NCBI GenBank assembly: GCA_022824395.1
Contig: JAJDZX010000030.1
Coordinates: 1 to 64,000, forward strand
From: Alphaproteobacteria bacterium
Lineage (GTDB): Bacteria > Pseudomonadota > Alphaproteobacteria > TMED109
Reading direction: 5' to 3'
DNA length: 64,000 nucleotides
A model generated the notes under the pieces. The model ran no database searches. It was not told where the DNA came from and saw only the letters and a program-made list of their open reading frames with translations. Positions 36,101 to 44,721 of the stretch are shown in pieces. Position numbers and translations under genes: made by a program. The first letter of the stretch is position 1; each line of letters starts with the position of its first letter.

Positions 36101-36602
36101 TCTGCGCATGCACCATGGCCAGTTCGCTGTGATGCGCGATGGTGGACGACTTGGCCAGATGGTCGTCGCCGAGCAGTGCCAGCACCCCGCCGTGGGGAGA
36201 TGTTCCCGCCGAATTCGCATGCCGGAAGGCGTCGCCCGTGCGATCGACCCCCGGACCCTTGCCGTACCAGATGCCGAACACGCCGTCGTGCTTCGGCCTG
36301 GTCACCAGGCCGATCTGCTGCGTGCCCCAGATCGCCGTGGCGGCCAGGTCCTCATTCAAGCCGGGGTTGAAGTGGATGCCGCCCCGCTCGAGGAACCGCC
36401 GCGCATTCCACAGCGCCTTGTCGTAGATGCCCAGCGGAGAGCCGCGGTACCCCGAAATGTACCCTCGCGTGTCAAGCCCGGCCGCCTGGTCAAGACGACG
36501 CTGGACCAGCGGCAACCGGACAAGCGCCTGGGTGCCGCTGAGAAAGGCCCGTCCATCATTGAGTTCGTACTTGTCGTCGAGGGTGACCGTCGCAAGCCGC
36601 AT
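33129..36602 (-). CDS. Indolepyruvate ferredoxin oxidoreductase, fused alpha and beta subunits
   Basis: The 1157-residue protein decarboxylates aryl-pyruvates from aromatic amino acid transamination to acyl-CoA with ferredoxin or a similar acceptor. It carries a pyrimidine-binding domain, then the TPP-binding domain with CSGCPHNSST near residue 430 and GAEGANWIGMEPF. A ferredoxin-like Cys cluster (CEGCGDCSKASNC near 630 and CNKDFSCVQGFC near 665) follows. The gamma-type oxidoreductase domain starts about residue 710 with GIGGTGVVT. The single-chain form is common in aerobic Proteobacteria. It is not in an operon and converges with hpnE. Confidence 0.92.
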   Translation of the reverse strand: MRLATVTLDDKYELNDGRAFLSGTQALVRLPLVQRRLDQAAGLDTRGYISGYRGSPLGIYDKALWNARRFLERGGIHFNPGLNEDLAATAIWGTQQIGLVTRPKHDGVFGIWYGKGPGVDRTGDAFRHANSAGTSPHGGVLALLGDDHLAKSSTIAHHSELAMVHAQIPVLNPANVQDLLDFGLRGWAMSRYSGLWVSMKCITATIDSSASVYVDPERATSVIPDDFDLPDGGLSIRWPDDIHLQEERMIAHRLPAAQAFARANGIDTLVWRGANDRIGIAATGKAFAEVREALALLGIDAARAEALGLRLWKVGMSWPLEEVGARAFLDGLEEVIVVEEKRALVETQLKDLAFHLAQRPRRIVGKTDDEGFSLIPATGELTPAIVAKALSPRLARLGASDVADAFARFEGNMPPPGAPAPVERTPYFCSGCPHNSSTRLPDGSMAMAGIGCHYMAVWANRNTHLTTHMGAEGANWIGMEPFVEEPHIFQNLGDGTYQHSGLLAIRAAVSAGTSMTYKVLYNDAVAMTGGQPHDGALTPESITHQLRAEGVRRIAVVTDEPEKYGIGRSFADGTSLHHRGQLDTVQKELRSWPGVTALVYDQTCAAEKRRRRKRGLMEDPDRRAFINDLVCEGCGDCSKASNCISVEPLETEFGRKRQINQSACNKDFSCVQGFCPSFVTVSGVEVRKAPPSHDGAVLTDLVARLPAPDQPDLERPHNVVITGIGGTGVVTVGAVLGMAAHIEGKGVSVLDQVGLSQKGGAVVSEVRLAAKPEDIHSVTVGRGHTDLLLGCDMVVAADAEVRGCLSPAISAAVVNAHRAPVAEFVLNPDLSFGTRRMMELIAESSREDATDFVDATRLATTLFGDSIAGNLMLLGYAVQRGHVPVGVEAIERAIELNGVAVRMNLDAFRWGRVAAGDQDAIRNIVDPEPVTTDEREESLDQLIERRVQFLTAYQNRSWAERYRETVATVRTIEAARVPGEEALAGAVARYLFKLMAYKDEYEVARLYTDGTFRRRIKEAFTGRPRLTFHLAPPLFAPRDPATGNLRKLTFGPWMLPVFHVLARLRFLRGTPFDPFGWTQERRSERAEILRYEQVLQTIGERLSPSNHAAAVALASVPEHVRGFGHVKADHLARARALEKELQAAFDAKEDVGESQAA

Positions 36603-37314
36603 CGTCGCTATCGTCCCAAGTTGTCGGTATTACAGGATTTAAGTCAGTATAACTCGGAGACTAGGCCCCAGCGTCCGACCGCTGCGCCGCCAGCCGGCCG
36701 GCGACGCGAGAGGGATCCGCCGCAGCCGCGTCGCCACGCGACGGACCGCCCCCGCTGCCGATCCGGCAGGAAAAGCAGTCCGAGCGTGGGGCCGAGCCGG
36801 TGAGCCCGGACCGTAGCATGCCGGGAATCGGCGTTAAACGGTACCACGGCGACTCATCCGGTGCGGACGGCCGGCCATCGCACTGGACAGAGCCAGTCCC
36901 TGCAGACCGACGAATGCCTACCATCTACCATCGACGCCCGGCGCGTGAAACAGGCCCCGGGCGGCTGCGAAGCTGTATCGTCTCTCCCTGCCTTGCGTCG
37001 GACACCTCCGCCGGTGACCGACCGACGACCTGAGGACCGGGCGATGACGCTGAGGAGCCAGCACCAGATCCGGCACAGGCTGTCCTCCGGGCCGGGCCCG
37101 GGGCGGACGGGCGGGCTGGTACCCTCGGGCGCCACACTTGCGAAAGACCTCTACGCGCCCCTCCCGCTCCCTTGGGAAGGCACACCGCCAGGGCGCGCCG
37201 GCACCACGATCGTTCGCAGCTTCTTCACGGAGATCGCCATGGGCCTGGACGATGGCCACGCGAACGAGGGCTCCACGTCCCGCGGCTCGGCGTCCGTTGG
37301 GTAGCGACGCCCAC
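36603..37314. other. Intergenic region upstream of glycerate kinase (712 bp)
   Basis: Flanking genes are divergent. The first 60 bases (36615-36660) form an AT-rich patch with TATAAC/TTATAC-like steps and probably hold the promoter of the oxidoreductase gene, but spacing to a -35 box is not clear. The remaining 650 bases have GC-rich frames on both strands without known motifs, and I see no RNA gene. Confidence 0.4.
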
Positions 37315-38577
37315 GTGCAGCACCGGGCTGCCCTTCGCCGGATGTTCGATGCGGTCGTCGATGCGGCCAATCCGGAGCACCTAGTCGTCCGGCATCTCCC
37401 CCGCCCCCCGCGCGGCCGGACCGTGATCCTGAGCGCCGGCAAGGCAGCAGCGGTCATGGCGAAGGCTGCCGATGAGGCCTGGGACGCGCCGCTCAGCGGG
37501 CTGGCGGTCACCCCGTACGGCCACGGCGTGGCTTGCCCGCGGGTTGAAGTCATCGAGGCGTCCCACCCCGTGCCCGACCAGGCGGGCCAGTCGGCTACCG
37601 CCCGGTTCCTGGAGGAGGCGAAGGCGCTGGGTCCGGACGATCTCCTGCTGTGCCTGATCTCCGGCGGAGCCAGCGCGCTGCTGGCCGCCCCAGCTCCCGG
37701 CATCACGCTGACCCACAAGCAGCAGGTCACCGCCGCGCTGCTCCGTTCCGGCGCGACCATCCACGAGATGAACTGTGTCCGCAAGCACCTTTCCGCCGTG
37801 AAGGGAGGCCGGCTGGCACTCCATGCCGCCCCGGCGCGGGTGGCGACGTTGCTGATCTCCGACGTGCCGGGTGATGACCCCTCGGTGGTCGGGTCGGGCC
37901 CGACGTTCGGCGACGCGAGCACCCAGGGCGAGGCGCAGGCCATCCTCGCGCGGTACGGGATTGAGCCGCCCCCACCGGTACAAGACATCCTCGCAAATCC
38001 GTCGGCAGAAACACCCGAGGCATCCCATCCGCACCTAGCAAGGACCTCGCATCGCATCCTGGTCCGACCTCGGGACGCCCTTCGCGCCGGGGCGCGCTGT
38101 GCCCGCTCGGCCGGGTTTCGCCCGCTCCTCCTGTCAGACCGAATCGAGGGCGAGGCCCGCGACATCGGCACGATGCATGGAGCCATCGCGCGGCACGTGC
38201 TGGAGGCCGGCCAGCCGGCGCGGCCGCCGCTCGCCCTGATCTCCGGCGGCGAGACGACCGTCACCTTGCAGGGGAACGGCAATGGCGGACGGAACACCGA
38301 GTTCTTGCTCGCGGCCGCATTGGCGCTCGACGGAGTCAATGTTTACGGACTCGCATGCGATACCGACGGGATCGACGGCAGGGGCAGCCATGCCGGAGCC
38401 CACATCGACCCGAGCACCCTGACGCGCGCCGCCGAGCGCGGGCTCAATGCCCGCCACTTGCTCGACACGCATGATTCCGGCGGCTTCTTCGAGGCGCTCG
38501 ACGATCTCGTGATCACCGGCCCGACCCGCACCAATGTGAACGACTTCAGGGCGTTCCTGGTGCCGGCCCCCAGGTAG
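37315..38577 (+). CDS. Glycerate 2-kinase (GckA/TtuD, MOFRL family)
   Basis: The 420-residue enzyme phosphorylates glycerate, probably to 2-phosphoglycerate, in hydroxypyruvate/tartronate metabolism. The N-terminal DUF4147 domain has SAGKAAAVMAKA, ISGGASALL, EMNCVRKHLSAVKGGRLA and LLISDVPGDDPSVVGSGPT. The C-terminal MOFRL domain has LISGGETTVTLQGNGNGGRNTEFLLAAA. GTG 37315 fits the family start; a longer frame exists, with ATG 37342 as another choice. No operon partners flank it. Confidence 0.87.
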   Translation: MQHRAALRRMFDAVVDAANPEHLVVRHLPRPPRGRTVILSAGKAAAVMAKAADEAWDAPLSGLAVTPYGHGVACPRVEVIEASHPVPDQAGQSATARFLEEAKALGPDDLLLCLISGGASALLAAPAPGITLTHKQQVTAALLRSGATIHEMNCVRKHLSAVKGGRLALHAAPARVATLLISDVPGDDPSVVGSGPTFGDASTQGEAQAILARYGIEPPPPVQDILANPSAETPEASHPHLARTSHRILVRPRDALRAGARCARSAGFRPLLLSDRIEGEARDIGTMHGAIARHVLEAGQPARPPLALISGGETTVTLQGNGNGGRNTEFLLAAALALDGVNVYGLACDTDGIDGRGSHAGAHIDPSTLTRAAERGLNARHLLDTHDSGGFFEALDDLVITGPTRTNVNDFRAFLVPAPR

Positions 38578-38659
38578 CCGCAATTCCGCGCGGGGCCGCC
38601 GCCGGACGGGGCACGGGCCTGAATCGGATGGACCGGGCCGGTCCCGTCGCTTGCAGCAG

Positions 38660-38710
38660 TTGAACCGCAGGCAGATATATCTAGCATATATTGTCAGTAG
38701 TCTTGCAATG
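38660..38710 (+). promoter_or_regulatory. AT-rich probable promoter region of the amidohydrolase gene
   Basis: A TTGAAC at 38660-38665 is followed by the palindrome AGATATATCT (38673-38682) and CATATATTG, an AT-rich island in a GC-rich genome, 50-100 bases before a gene with a strong Shine-Dalgarno. Exact -10 placement is uncertain, and the palindrome could be an operator. Confidence 0.3.
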
Positions 38711-38758
38711 AAGCTTGTCACGTCGTCGCCATGACGTGGAAGCGAAGGAGAAGCAGGT

Positions 38759-40276
38759 ATGTCCCACACATGGCTGAGTGAACGTGAACAAGCGCTGGTC
38801 GAAGGGGCCGAGCAACTCGATGTCGGTCTGCCAGTGCCGACCCAGATTGTCTCCAACGGCGAGTATTTGCCCCCCAGACAAACGAACATCCAGAAACGCG
38901 TAGAACAACGGATTCTGGACCTGGCTGACGAAAACGCGAAGCACCTCGGTATGAGCCGGCGCGCATTTCTCAACACGAGTTGCGGCATGGCGGCGGCATT
39001 CCTTGCCATGAACGAGATCTACGGTGGCGGCGTCTTCCAGGTCAATCCGGCCGAGGCCCGCGACGCTGCGATGATGAACGTGCGTGATGCGCAGTTGGCT
39101 GGCCAGTTCATCCTGGATGCCCAGACGCACTTCCTCCGCGACGACTTCGGTCACGAGGCCATTCTTGGTCTGGGTGAATTTGCCTCTGAGCACTGGAATC
39201 CGAAGCTTAAGGACGAGGGCCTTACCCTTGCGCGCTACAAGTTCGAGAACTACGTCCGCGAGATCTGGTACACGAGCGACACCAAGGTAGCCCTGATCTC
39301 AGGTGCGCCGTTCGACGACCCGACCTGGTGGATGTTGCACCACGACCAGATGGTGGCGGCGCGGGAGCTCGTGAACGACTTCGCCGGTTCGCGCCGGATG
39401 TTGTCGCACATCGTGATCACGCCGGGTCAGCCCGGCTGGATGGACGCGGTCGACCAGGCCATCGCCGAGTGGCGTCCCGATTCGTGGAAGTCGTACACGA
39501 TCGGGGATCCGCTCTCCCCGTCTAAGTTCCCGTGGCGGCTGGACGACGAAGAGCTGATGTACCCGTTCTACGAGAAATCGTTGAAGGGAGGCATCGACGT
39601 CATCTGCATCCACAAGGGCCTGCTGCCGCCCGACTACGAGGTGTCGTTCCCCGGCGTGTGGCAGCACGCAACCATGGACGACCTTCCGAAGGCGGCCAAG
39701 GACTGGCCCGACATGAAGTTCGTGATCTATCACTCGGGATTGCGGCCGTTCCTCGAGCTGCCGGACCAGGCATGGAAGGAATTCGAGGAGTCCGGTGGCG
39801 AAATCAAGTGGGTGACCGACATGACCCGCGCCGTGATGGAGCACGGGCTCGACAATGTCTACGGCGAGATCGGAACCGCGTTTGCGAATTCTGCCGTGGC
39901 GCACCCGCGCTTCTCCGCCGCCCTGATCGGCACGCTGGTTCGTGACATGGGCGCCGACCACGTGATCTGGGGGACGGACAGCGTCTTCTACGGCTCGCCG
40001 CAGTGGCAAATCGAAGCCATGCGCCGCCTGGAGGTGCCTGAGGACATGCAGGCGAAATACAACCTGCCGTCACTGGGTGGGCCGAACAGTCTGACCAAGC
40101 AGGCAATCTTCGGGCTCAACGCGGCACGCCTCTACAACGTCGGCGTCGAGTCAGCCGCCGACATGCCGACGATGCCGGACTACTCGGAGGACAAGCTCGC
40201 GCAACTGGCGCAACAGTTCCGTGCAGAAGGCGGAGTACCGTCCAACACGCGGTACGGCTACGTCCGGGCAGCCTGA
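38759..40276 (+). CDS. Amidohydrolase-2 family protein with internal Tat-like signal
   Basis: This is a 505-residue TIM-barrel metal-dependent hydrolase or decarboxylase-type protein. The first metal motif is DAQTHF, where relatives have DxHxH. A metal-ligand His follows in VIYHSGL, with GEIGTAF later and the catalytic Asp in WGTDSVFYGSPQW. About 64 residues precede MSRRAFLN and a hydrophobic segment (about 65-85), which looks like a twin-arginine export signal displaced inward. The long start is favoured by AAGGAG about ten bases ahead. Substrate unknown. It has its own terminator, so it is monocistronic. Confidence 0.78.
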   Translation: MSHTWLSEREQALVEGAEQLDVGLPVPTQIVSNGEYLPPRQTNIQKRVEQRILDLADENAKHLGMSRRAFLNTSCGMAAAFLAMNEIYGGGVFQVNPAEARDAAMMNVRDAQLAGQFILDAQTHFLRDDFGHEAILGLGEFASEHWNPKLKDEGLTLARYKFENYVREIWYTSDTKVALISGAPFDDPTWWMLHHDQMVAARELVNDFAGSRRMLSHIVITPGQPGWMDAVDQAIAEWRPDSWKSYTIGDPLSPSKFPWRLDDEELMYPFYEKSLKGGIDVICIHKGLLPPDYEVSFPGVWQHATMDDLPKAAKDWPDMKFVIYHSGLRPFLELPDQAWKEFEESGGEIKWVTDMTRAVMEHGLDNVYGEIGTAFANSAVAHPRFSAALIGTLVRDMGADHVIWGTDSVFYGSPQWQIEAMRRLEVPEDMQAKYNLPSLGGPNSLTKQAIFGLNAARLYNVGVESAADMPTMPDYSEDKLAQLAQQFRAEGGVPSNTRYGYVRAA

Positions 40277-40287
40277 GCAAGCCCGCT

Positions 40288-40323
40288 GAAGGGGAGCGCG
40301 GAACGCTGCGCTCCCCTTCTTTC
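40288..40323 (+). terminator. Rho-independent terminator of the amidohydrolase gene
   Basis: GAAGGGGAGCG (40288-40298) pairs perfectly with CGCTCCCCTTC (40309-40319) around a ten-base loop, followed by TTTCT, 12 bases after the stop. It is the clearest intrinsic terminator in the window. Confidence 0.8.
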
Positions 40324-40852
40324 TGCGGTCTCCGACGCGCATGCGTCACCCCAGAAGCACCTGCCGCTGCAGAGCGCAATGTCCAATTGCGACGGTGCCA
40401 TACGCTACCGCCCAATACCAATTGGCACGTCGGTCTGCGACGGGAGTTTCCACCCCGCTCATGAGGCGGTGCTGCCAGGCTGGCTAGGGACCGGATTGCA
40501 AAGGCGGATAAGAAGGAATCGCAGACATCGGCCGCCAACACACCGGCCGTCGTGGCGACCCCACATGAGGGAGGGGCTGCGGGACGCAGACCGGTTCACT
40601 TGGCGGCATGGTGAGACCCGGAGCCAAGGTTTCTCCCCGACCGGCAGAACATGCACGGGGCGCCGGCATTTCCTCTCGGACAGGTCCGCTGGCACACCAG
40701 CGTACTGGGGCGTCCCGGCCACCCGGTCTATTCCCCGCCGGGTGCGTCAGCAGCATTTCTTCACGTGACCTGCCGTGCCACTGCCGCCTACCACGCGCTG
40801 CGGCCCGTGCGGCGACGGCCTGCCGATCGTGCGGGACGGCCGCGGTCTGCGT
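40324..40852. other. Intergenic region without recognised gene (530 bp)
   Basis: This stretch lies between the terminator and the 3' end of the TPR gene. It has lower coding character than its surroundings. I see no RNA gene or promoter that I can support. CCAATTGCGAC and CCAATTGGC-type steps around 40383-40425 are short repeats of doubtful meaning. Confidence 0.4.
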
Positions 40853-41446
40853 CTAGATGGAGGGTCCAGCCTCGTCCTCGAGCAGCTTGAGGCGCCGCTC
40901 GCCGCCGCCCATCTGCGGGTGTACGGCGAGCGCGCGGCGCAGGGCGCTGGCGGCGGCGGCCGGCTGGCCGTTGCGTTCGTAGATCAGGGCCAACCCGGAC
41001 AGCGCGCCAAAGTGCCGGGGTTCCAGTTCGAGGGTCTCGACGATGTCGGCCACCGATGCCTCGTCGTTACCCATCAGGTAGTGGAGGGTGGCCCGCTTGT
41101 TCCATGCCTCCGCGAAGTCGGGATTCCGTTCGACCAACTCATCGAAGGCGGCAAGCGCCAGCCGGTAGTCGCCGGCCTGCATGGACCGGATGCCGCGGCG
41201 CATGATGTCGCGCGTCTCCGAATCAGGATGCTCCAGCCACAACCCCCAAACCTGCAGTTCGATCTTGACCGCATCGTGCGGGTCGGTGCTGGCCCTGAGG
41301 GCCGCGAACAGGCCATCGAGTTCAGGCGCGGTCTGGTCGGCCGCACCGAACGATCCGACCAGCGCCGCGGCCACCAGGACCGCGGCGCCGATCGCCGCCC
41401 TACGCAACGTAGGCCGTCTTGACCGTCGTGTAGAACTCGGCCGCAT
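40853..41446 (-). CDS. Tetratricopeptide repeat protein, membrane-anchored or exported
   Basis: The product of about 197 residues has a basic N-terminus and a hydrophobic helix (AAIGAAVLVAAALVG), then TPR units. The clearest are MQAGDYRLALAAFDELVERNPDFAEAW, LMGNDEASVADIVETLELEPRHF and RNGQPAAAASALRRALAVHP. Such small TPR proteins are common in Alphaproteobacteria and probably act in the periplasm as interaction scaffolds. The start is uncertain: ATG 41446 has AGGGA upstream, and a TTG at 41407 overlaps the aldehyde dehydrogenase stop codon. It follows that gene on the same strand, so they may be co-transcribed. Confidence 0.7.
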   Translation of the reverse strand: MRPSSTRRSRRPTLRRAAIGAAVLVAAALVGSFGAADQTAPELDGLFAALRASTDPHDAVKIELQVWGLWLEHPDSETRDIMRRGIRSMQAGDYRLALAAFDELVERNPDFAEAWNKRATLHYLMGNDEASVADIVETLELEPRHFGALSGLALIYERNGQPAAAASALRRALAVHPQMGGGERRLKLLEDEAGPSI

Positions 41447-42835
41447 AACGTCCCTGCTCGCGCGGACCATAGGACGATCCCTTCCTGCCCCCGAACGGCA
41501 CGTGGTAGTCGACGCCCGCCGTCGGGAGATTCACCATGACCATGCCAGCTTCCGCGTTCCGGCGGTAGTGACTCGCGTGCTTCAGATTTGTCGTGCAGAT
41601 CCCGGACGACAGCCCGAACGCCGTATCGTTCGCAACCTGAAGGGCCTCGTCGTAGTCGGCCACTCGAATGACCGAGGCGACCGGGCCGAAAATCTCCTCG
41701 CGATTGATCCGCATGCCGGGCGTGGTCTCCGTGAACAGGGCCGGCTGGAGATAGTGGCCCGGGGTGGCCCGGGTCAGCTGCTCGCCGCCGAAATGCAGGC
41801 GGGCCCCCTCCGCCGTGCCGATCCGGAGGTACTCCAGGTCCTGCTCGAGCTGCGATTCATCCACCACCGGTCCGATGTGCGTGCCGTCCTTGAGCGCGTC
41901 GTCCACCACCAGTCCCGCAAGCCGGCCGGTCACCGCCTCGACGAAGCGATCATGGATTCCCTCGGTCACCACCAGGCGCGAGGAAGCGGTACATCGCTGG
42001 CCGGTCGAGAAGAACGCCCCGTTCACGGCGCACTCCACAGCGGTGTCCAGATCCGCATCGTCCAGCACCACGAGTGGATTCTTGCCGCCCATCTCCAGCT
42101 GGAATTTCGCGCGGCGCGCGGCACACGCCGCGGCGACCCTTCCCCCGGTGTCGACGGAGCCGGTGAACGTGACGGCGTCCACACCGTCGCTGGTGAGAAG
42201 CGTCTCGCCCACTTCGGCCCCGCGTCCCACCACCAGGTTGAGCACGCCCTCCGGCAGGCCGGCGCGCACCAGAATGTCGGTGAGCTCCCAGGCGCAACCG
42301 GGCACCAGCGTCGCCGGCTTGAAGACGACCGTGTTGCCGTAACAGAGCGCCGGGGCGATTTTCCACGCCGGGATCGCAATCGGAAAGTTCCACGGCGTGA
42401 TCACGCCGATCACGCCCAGCGGCTCGCGGGTGATCTCCACCTCGACACCGGGTCGGACTGACGGAAGCTTCTCGCCGGCCAGACGAAGCGTCTCGCCGGC
42501 GAAGAAATCGAAGATCTGGCCCGCGCGGCCGACCTCGCCCGCGGCTTCGGGCAGGGTTTGCCTTCCTCCCGGGCGAGCAGCCGGCCCAGCTCCTCCTGAC
42601 GGGCGAAGATCTCGTCGGACGCCCGGCGGAGTACGTCGTGCCGCTGCTGCGGCGTGGTGCGCGCCCAGCCGGGAAACGCGGCGCGGGCGGCCTCCACCGC
42701 TGCGCGGGTGTCGTCGGCGGTCGCAAAGCAGTGCTCGTTGATGACATCGTCCGTGTTCGACGGGTTGACATTGGGCACCGTCGTCGTCGCCACGCGCCAT
42801 TCACCTGCGACGTAGTTGGGAAGGGGCTTCGCCAT
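41400..42835 (-). pseudogene. Aldehyde dehydrogenase (ketoglutarate-semialdehyde-type), frameshifted
   Basis: The family sequence starts at ATG 42835 ([15 protein letters not shown]) and runs to LAREEGK near 42560, then continues in another frame as LPEAAGEVGRAGQIFDFF through to the stop at 41400. One base seems missing at the GGGTTT run, 42554-42559, where GGC AAA CCC should probably read GGC AAA ACC C. Past this point all ALDH features are intact: ITPWNFPIAIP, LEMGGKNPLVV with the general-base Glu, the catalytic Cys in STGQRCTASSR, and EEIFGPV. The pattern is like 2,5-dioxovalerate dehydrogenases of sugar-acid pathways. A recent mutation or a sequencing error are both possible. Confidence 0.8.
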
Positions 42836-42912
42836 GCATCGTCCTCCGGGGGGCTGTCAGCAGGGGCGGAAGCATACCCGACCGGCCGCGCGCGCCGACC
42901 CGGATCGGACGG

Positions 42913-42941
42913 TTGCAGAAGACGCGGGGCACTTGTACCGT
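42913..42941 (+). promoter_or_regulatory. Weak candidate promoter for rpmI-rplT-pheS-pheT
   Basis: TTGCAG (42913-42918) and TACCGT (42936-42941) are 17 bases apart, 70 bases before rpmI, in the gap between divergent genes. The -10 match is poor. Confidence 0.25.
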
Positions 42942-43010
42942 GCGGCTTCTTCCACTGCAGGGACCGTGCTGGGGCCGGCCGGATCGGCCTGCTCCGCGAG
43001 GTGTTGGCCC

Positions 43011-43211
43011 GTGCCAAAGATCAAGAGCAAGCGCTCCGCGATGAAGCGGTTCCGGTTGACCGGCACCGGCAAGGTGCGCCGGAACTTCGCCGGCAAGCGG
43101 CATGGCATGATCAAGCGCACCAACAAGTTCATCCGGACCGCGCGGGGCACCACGACCGCGTCGCCCGCCGATGCGCGCTACATCAAGCGCCACCTGCTCC
43201 GGAACTCCTGA
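43011..43211 (+). CDS. rpmI: 50S ribosomal protein L35
   Basis: This is a 66-residue very basic protein of the large subunit. [23 protein letters not shown] and the C-terminal YIKRHL are standard L35. The start is GTG 43011, since PKxKxK directly follows the initiator in the family. It heads rpmI-rplT-pheS-pheT. The usual upstream infC (IF3) gene is not here. Confidence 0.95.
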   Translation: MPKIKSKRSAMKRFRLTGTGKVRRNFAGKRHGMIKRTNKFIRTARGTTTASPADARYIKRHLLRNS

Positions 43212-43226
43212 GCCGAGGCCTCATCC

Positions 43227-43589
43227 ATGACACGCGTCACCAGCGGCGTCACCACGCGCCGACGCCACCGCCGGGTCATCAAGGCAGCCAAGGGCGCCCG
43301 GGGCCGTCAGAAGAACACGTACCGCGCCGCGGTCCAGCGCGTCGAGAAGAACCTCCAGTACGCGTACCGGGATCGCCGGACCCGCAAGCGGGACTTCCGG
43401 AGCCTGTGGATCCAGCGCATCAACGCCGCCGCCCGGACGCACGGGCTGCGGTACGGCGACCTGATCAACGGACTGGGCCGTGCGGGCGTCGAGCTGGACC
43501 GCAAGGTCCTCGCCGATCTCGCGGTGCGCGACCCGGATGCCTTCGGCCTCGTGGTCAAGCAGGCGCAAGCCGCCCTCGAGGCGCGCTGA
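43227..43589 (+). CDS. rplT: 50S ribosomal protein L20
   Basis: The 120-residue L20 is needed early in large-subunit assembly and often represses its own operon by binding mRNA. It shows the standard [18 protein letters not shown] start, [13 protein letters not shown] and the C-terminal globular region with [12 protein letters not shown]. It begins 15 bases after rpmI. I could not recognise an L20-binding mRNA structure upstream. Confidence 0.97.
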   Translation: MTRVTSGVTTRRRHRRVIKAAKGARGRQKNTYRAAVQRVEKNLQYAYRDRRTRKRDFRSLWIQRINAAARTHGLRYGDLINGLGRAGVELDRKVLADLAVRDPDAFGLVVKQAQAALEAR

Positions 43590-43632
43590 CCCGACCCCGC
43601 CCAGCAACCGGGCCATGCGCCGGAAGGGCCCG

Positions 43633-44721
43633 ATGAGCACGTTCCTTTCCCAGGCCGCCGCACTCGAGGAAGAGCTGCTCGCGGCCGTCCAGGCCGCCGC
43701 AGACCCGGACGACCTCGAGGCCGTGCGCATCCGCGCGCTCGGCCGGAAGAGCGAGCTCAACGGCATGCTTCGCTCCGTCGCCAGCCTGCCGGGAGACGAG
43801 CGCCGCGGCGCCGGCCAGCATCTCAACGCCGTCAAGGAACGCCTGGCCAGCGCGCTGCGTGAACGCCACGCCGCGCTGGAGGATGCCGCGCTCGAGTCCC
43901 GTCTCGCCACCGAGCGCGCCGACATCACCCTGCCCTCGCGCCGCCAGCCTCCGGGTCGCGCCCATCCGATTTCGCGGACCCTGGACGAAATGATCGCCAT
44001 CCTGGGCGAACTCGGCTTCCGGGTCGCCGAGGGTCCGCACATCGAGGACGATTTCCACAACTTCACGGCGCTCAACATGCCGCCCGAGCATCCGGCCCGC
44101 CAGGACGTCGACACCTTCTATCTCCGCGCCCCTGACGGCGGCGAACGCAAGGTCCTGCGCACGCACACGTCACCCGTCCAGATCCGGGCCCTGCGGGCCG
44201 GCGAGCCGCCGATTCGGATCATCGCGCCTGGCCGCACCTTCCGATGCGACCGCGACGCCACCCACGCACCCATGTTCCACCAGATCGAGGGACTGGCCAT
44301 CGACCGCGACCTCACGATGGGCCACCTCAAGGGCACCATCGCCACGTTCGTGCGGGCCTTTTTCGGCCGGGACGACGTCGAGGTCCGGTTCCGCCCGTCG
44401 TACTTCCCGTTTACCGAACCCTCCGCCGAGGTCGACATCAGCTACCGCCGGACAGAACGCGGCCTCGAGATCGGTGCCGGCGGCGACTGGCTCGAAGTGA
44501 TGGGGTGCGGAATGGTCCATCCCCGCGTGCTCGACAACTGCGGGGTCGACCGGACCACTTGGCAGGGCTTCGCGTGGGGGCTCGGAGTCGAGCGCTTCGC
44601 CATGCTGAAATACGGGATTCCCGATCTCCGCACGTTCTTCGAGTCCGATGTCGCCTGGCTCCGCCACTACGGCTTCGACATGCTGGCACGGCCCAATCTG
44701 CTGGACGGCCTTGATCCATGA
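43633..44721 (+). CDS. pheS: Phenylalanyl-tRNA synthetase alpha subunit
   Basis: The 362-residue catalytic subunit forms an alpha2-beta2 tetramer with PheT. It has an N-terminal coiled coil (residues 1-90), then the class II core with GPHIEDDFHNFTALN, motif 2 FRCDRDATHAPMFHQIEGL and motif 3 GFAWGLGVERFAML. ATG 43633 gives the usual MSTFLSQ-type start, with GGAAGGG upstream, and ATG 43615 is an alternative. The stop overlaps the pheT start by four bases. Confidence 0.96.
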   Translation: MSTFLSQAAALEEELLAAVQAAADPDDLEAVRIRALGRKSELNGMLRSVASLPGDERRGAGQHLNAVKERLASALRERHAALEDAALESRLATERADITLPSRRQPPGRAHPISRTLDEMIAILGELGFRVAEGPHIEDDFHNFTALNMPPEHPARQDVDTFYLRAPDGGERKVLRTHTSPVQIRALRAGEPPIRIIAPGRTFRCDRDATHAPMFHQIEGLAIDRDLTMGHLKGTIATFVRAFFGRDDVEVRFRPSYFPFTEPSAEVDISYRRTERGLEIGAGGDWLEVMGCGMVHPRVLDNCGVDRTTWQGFAWGLGVERFAMLKYGIPDLRTFFESDVAWLRHYGFDMLARPNLLDGLDP

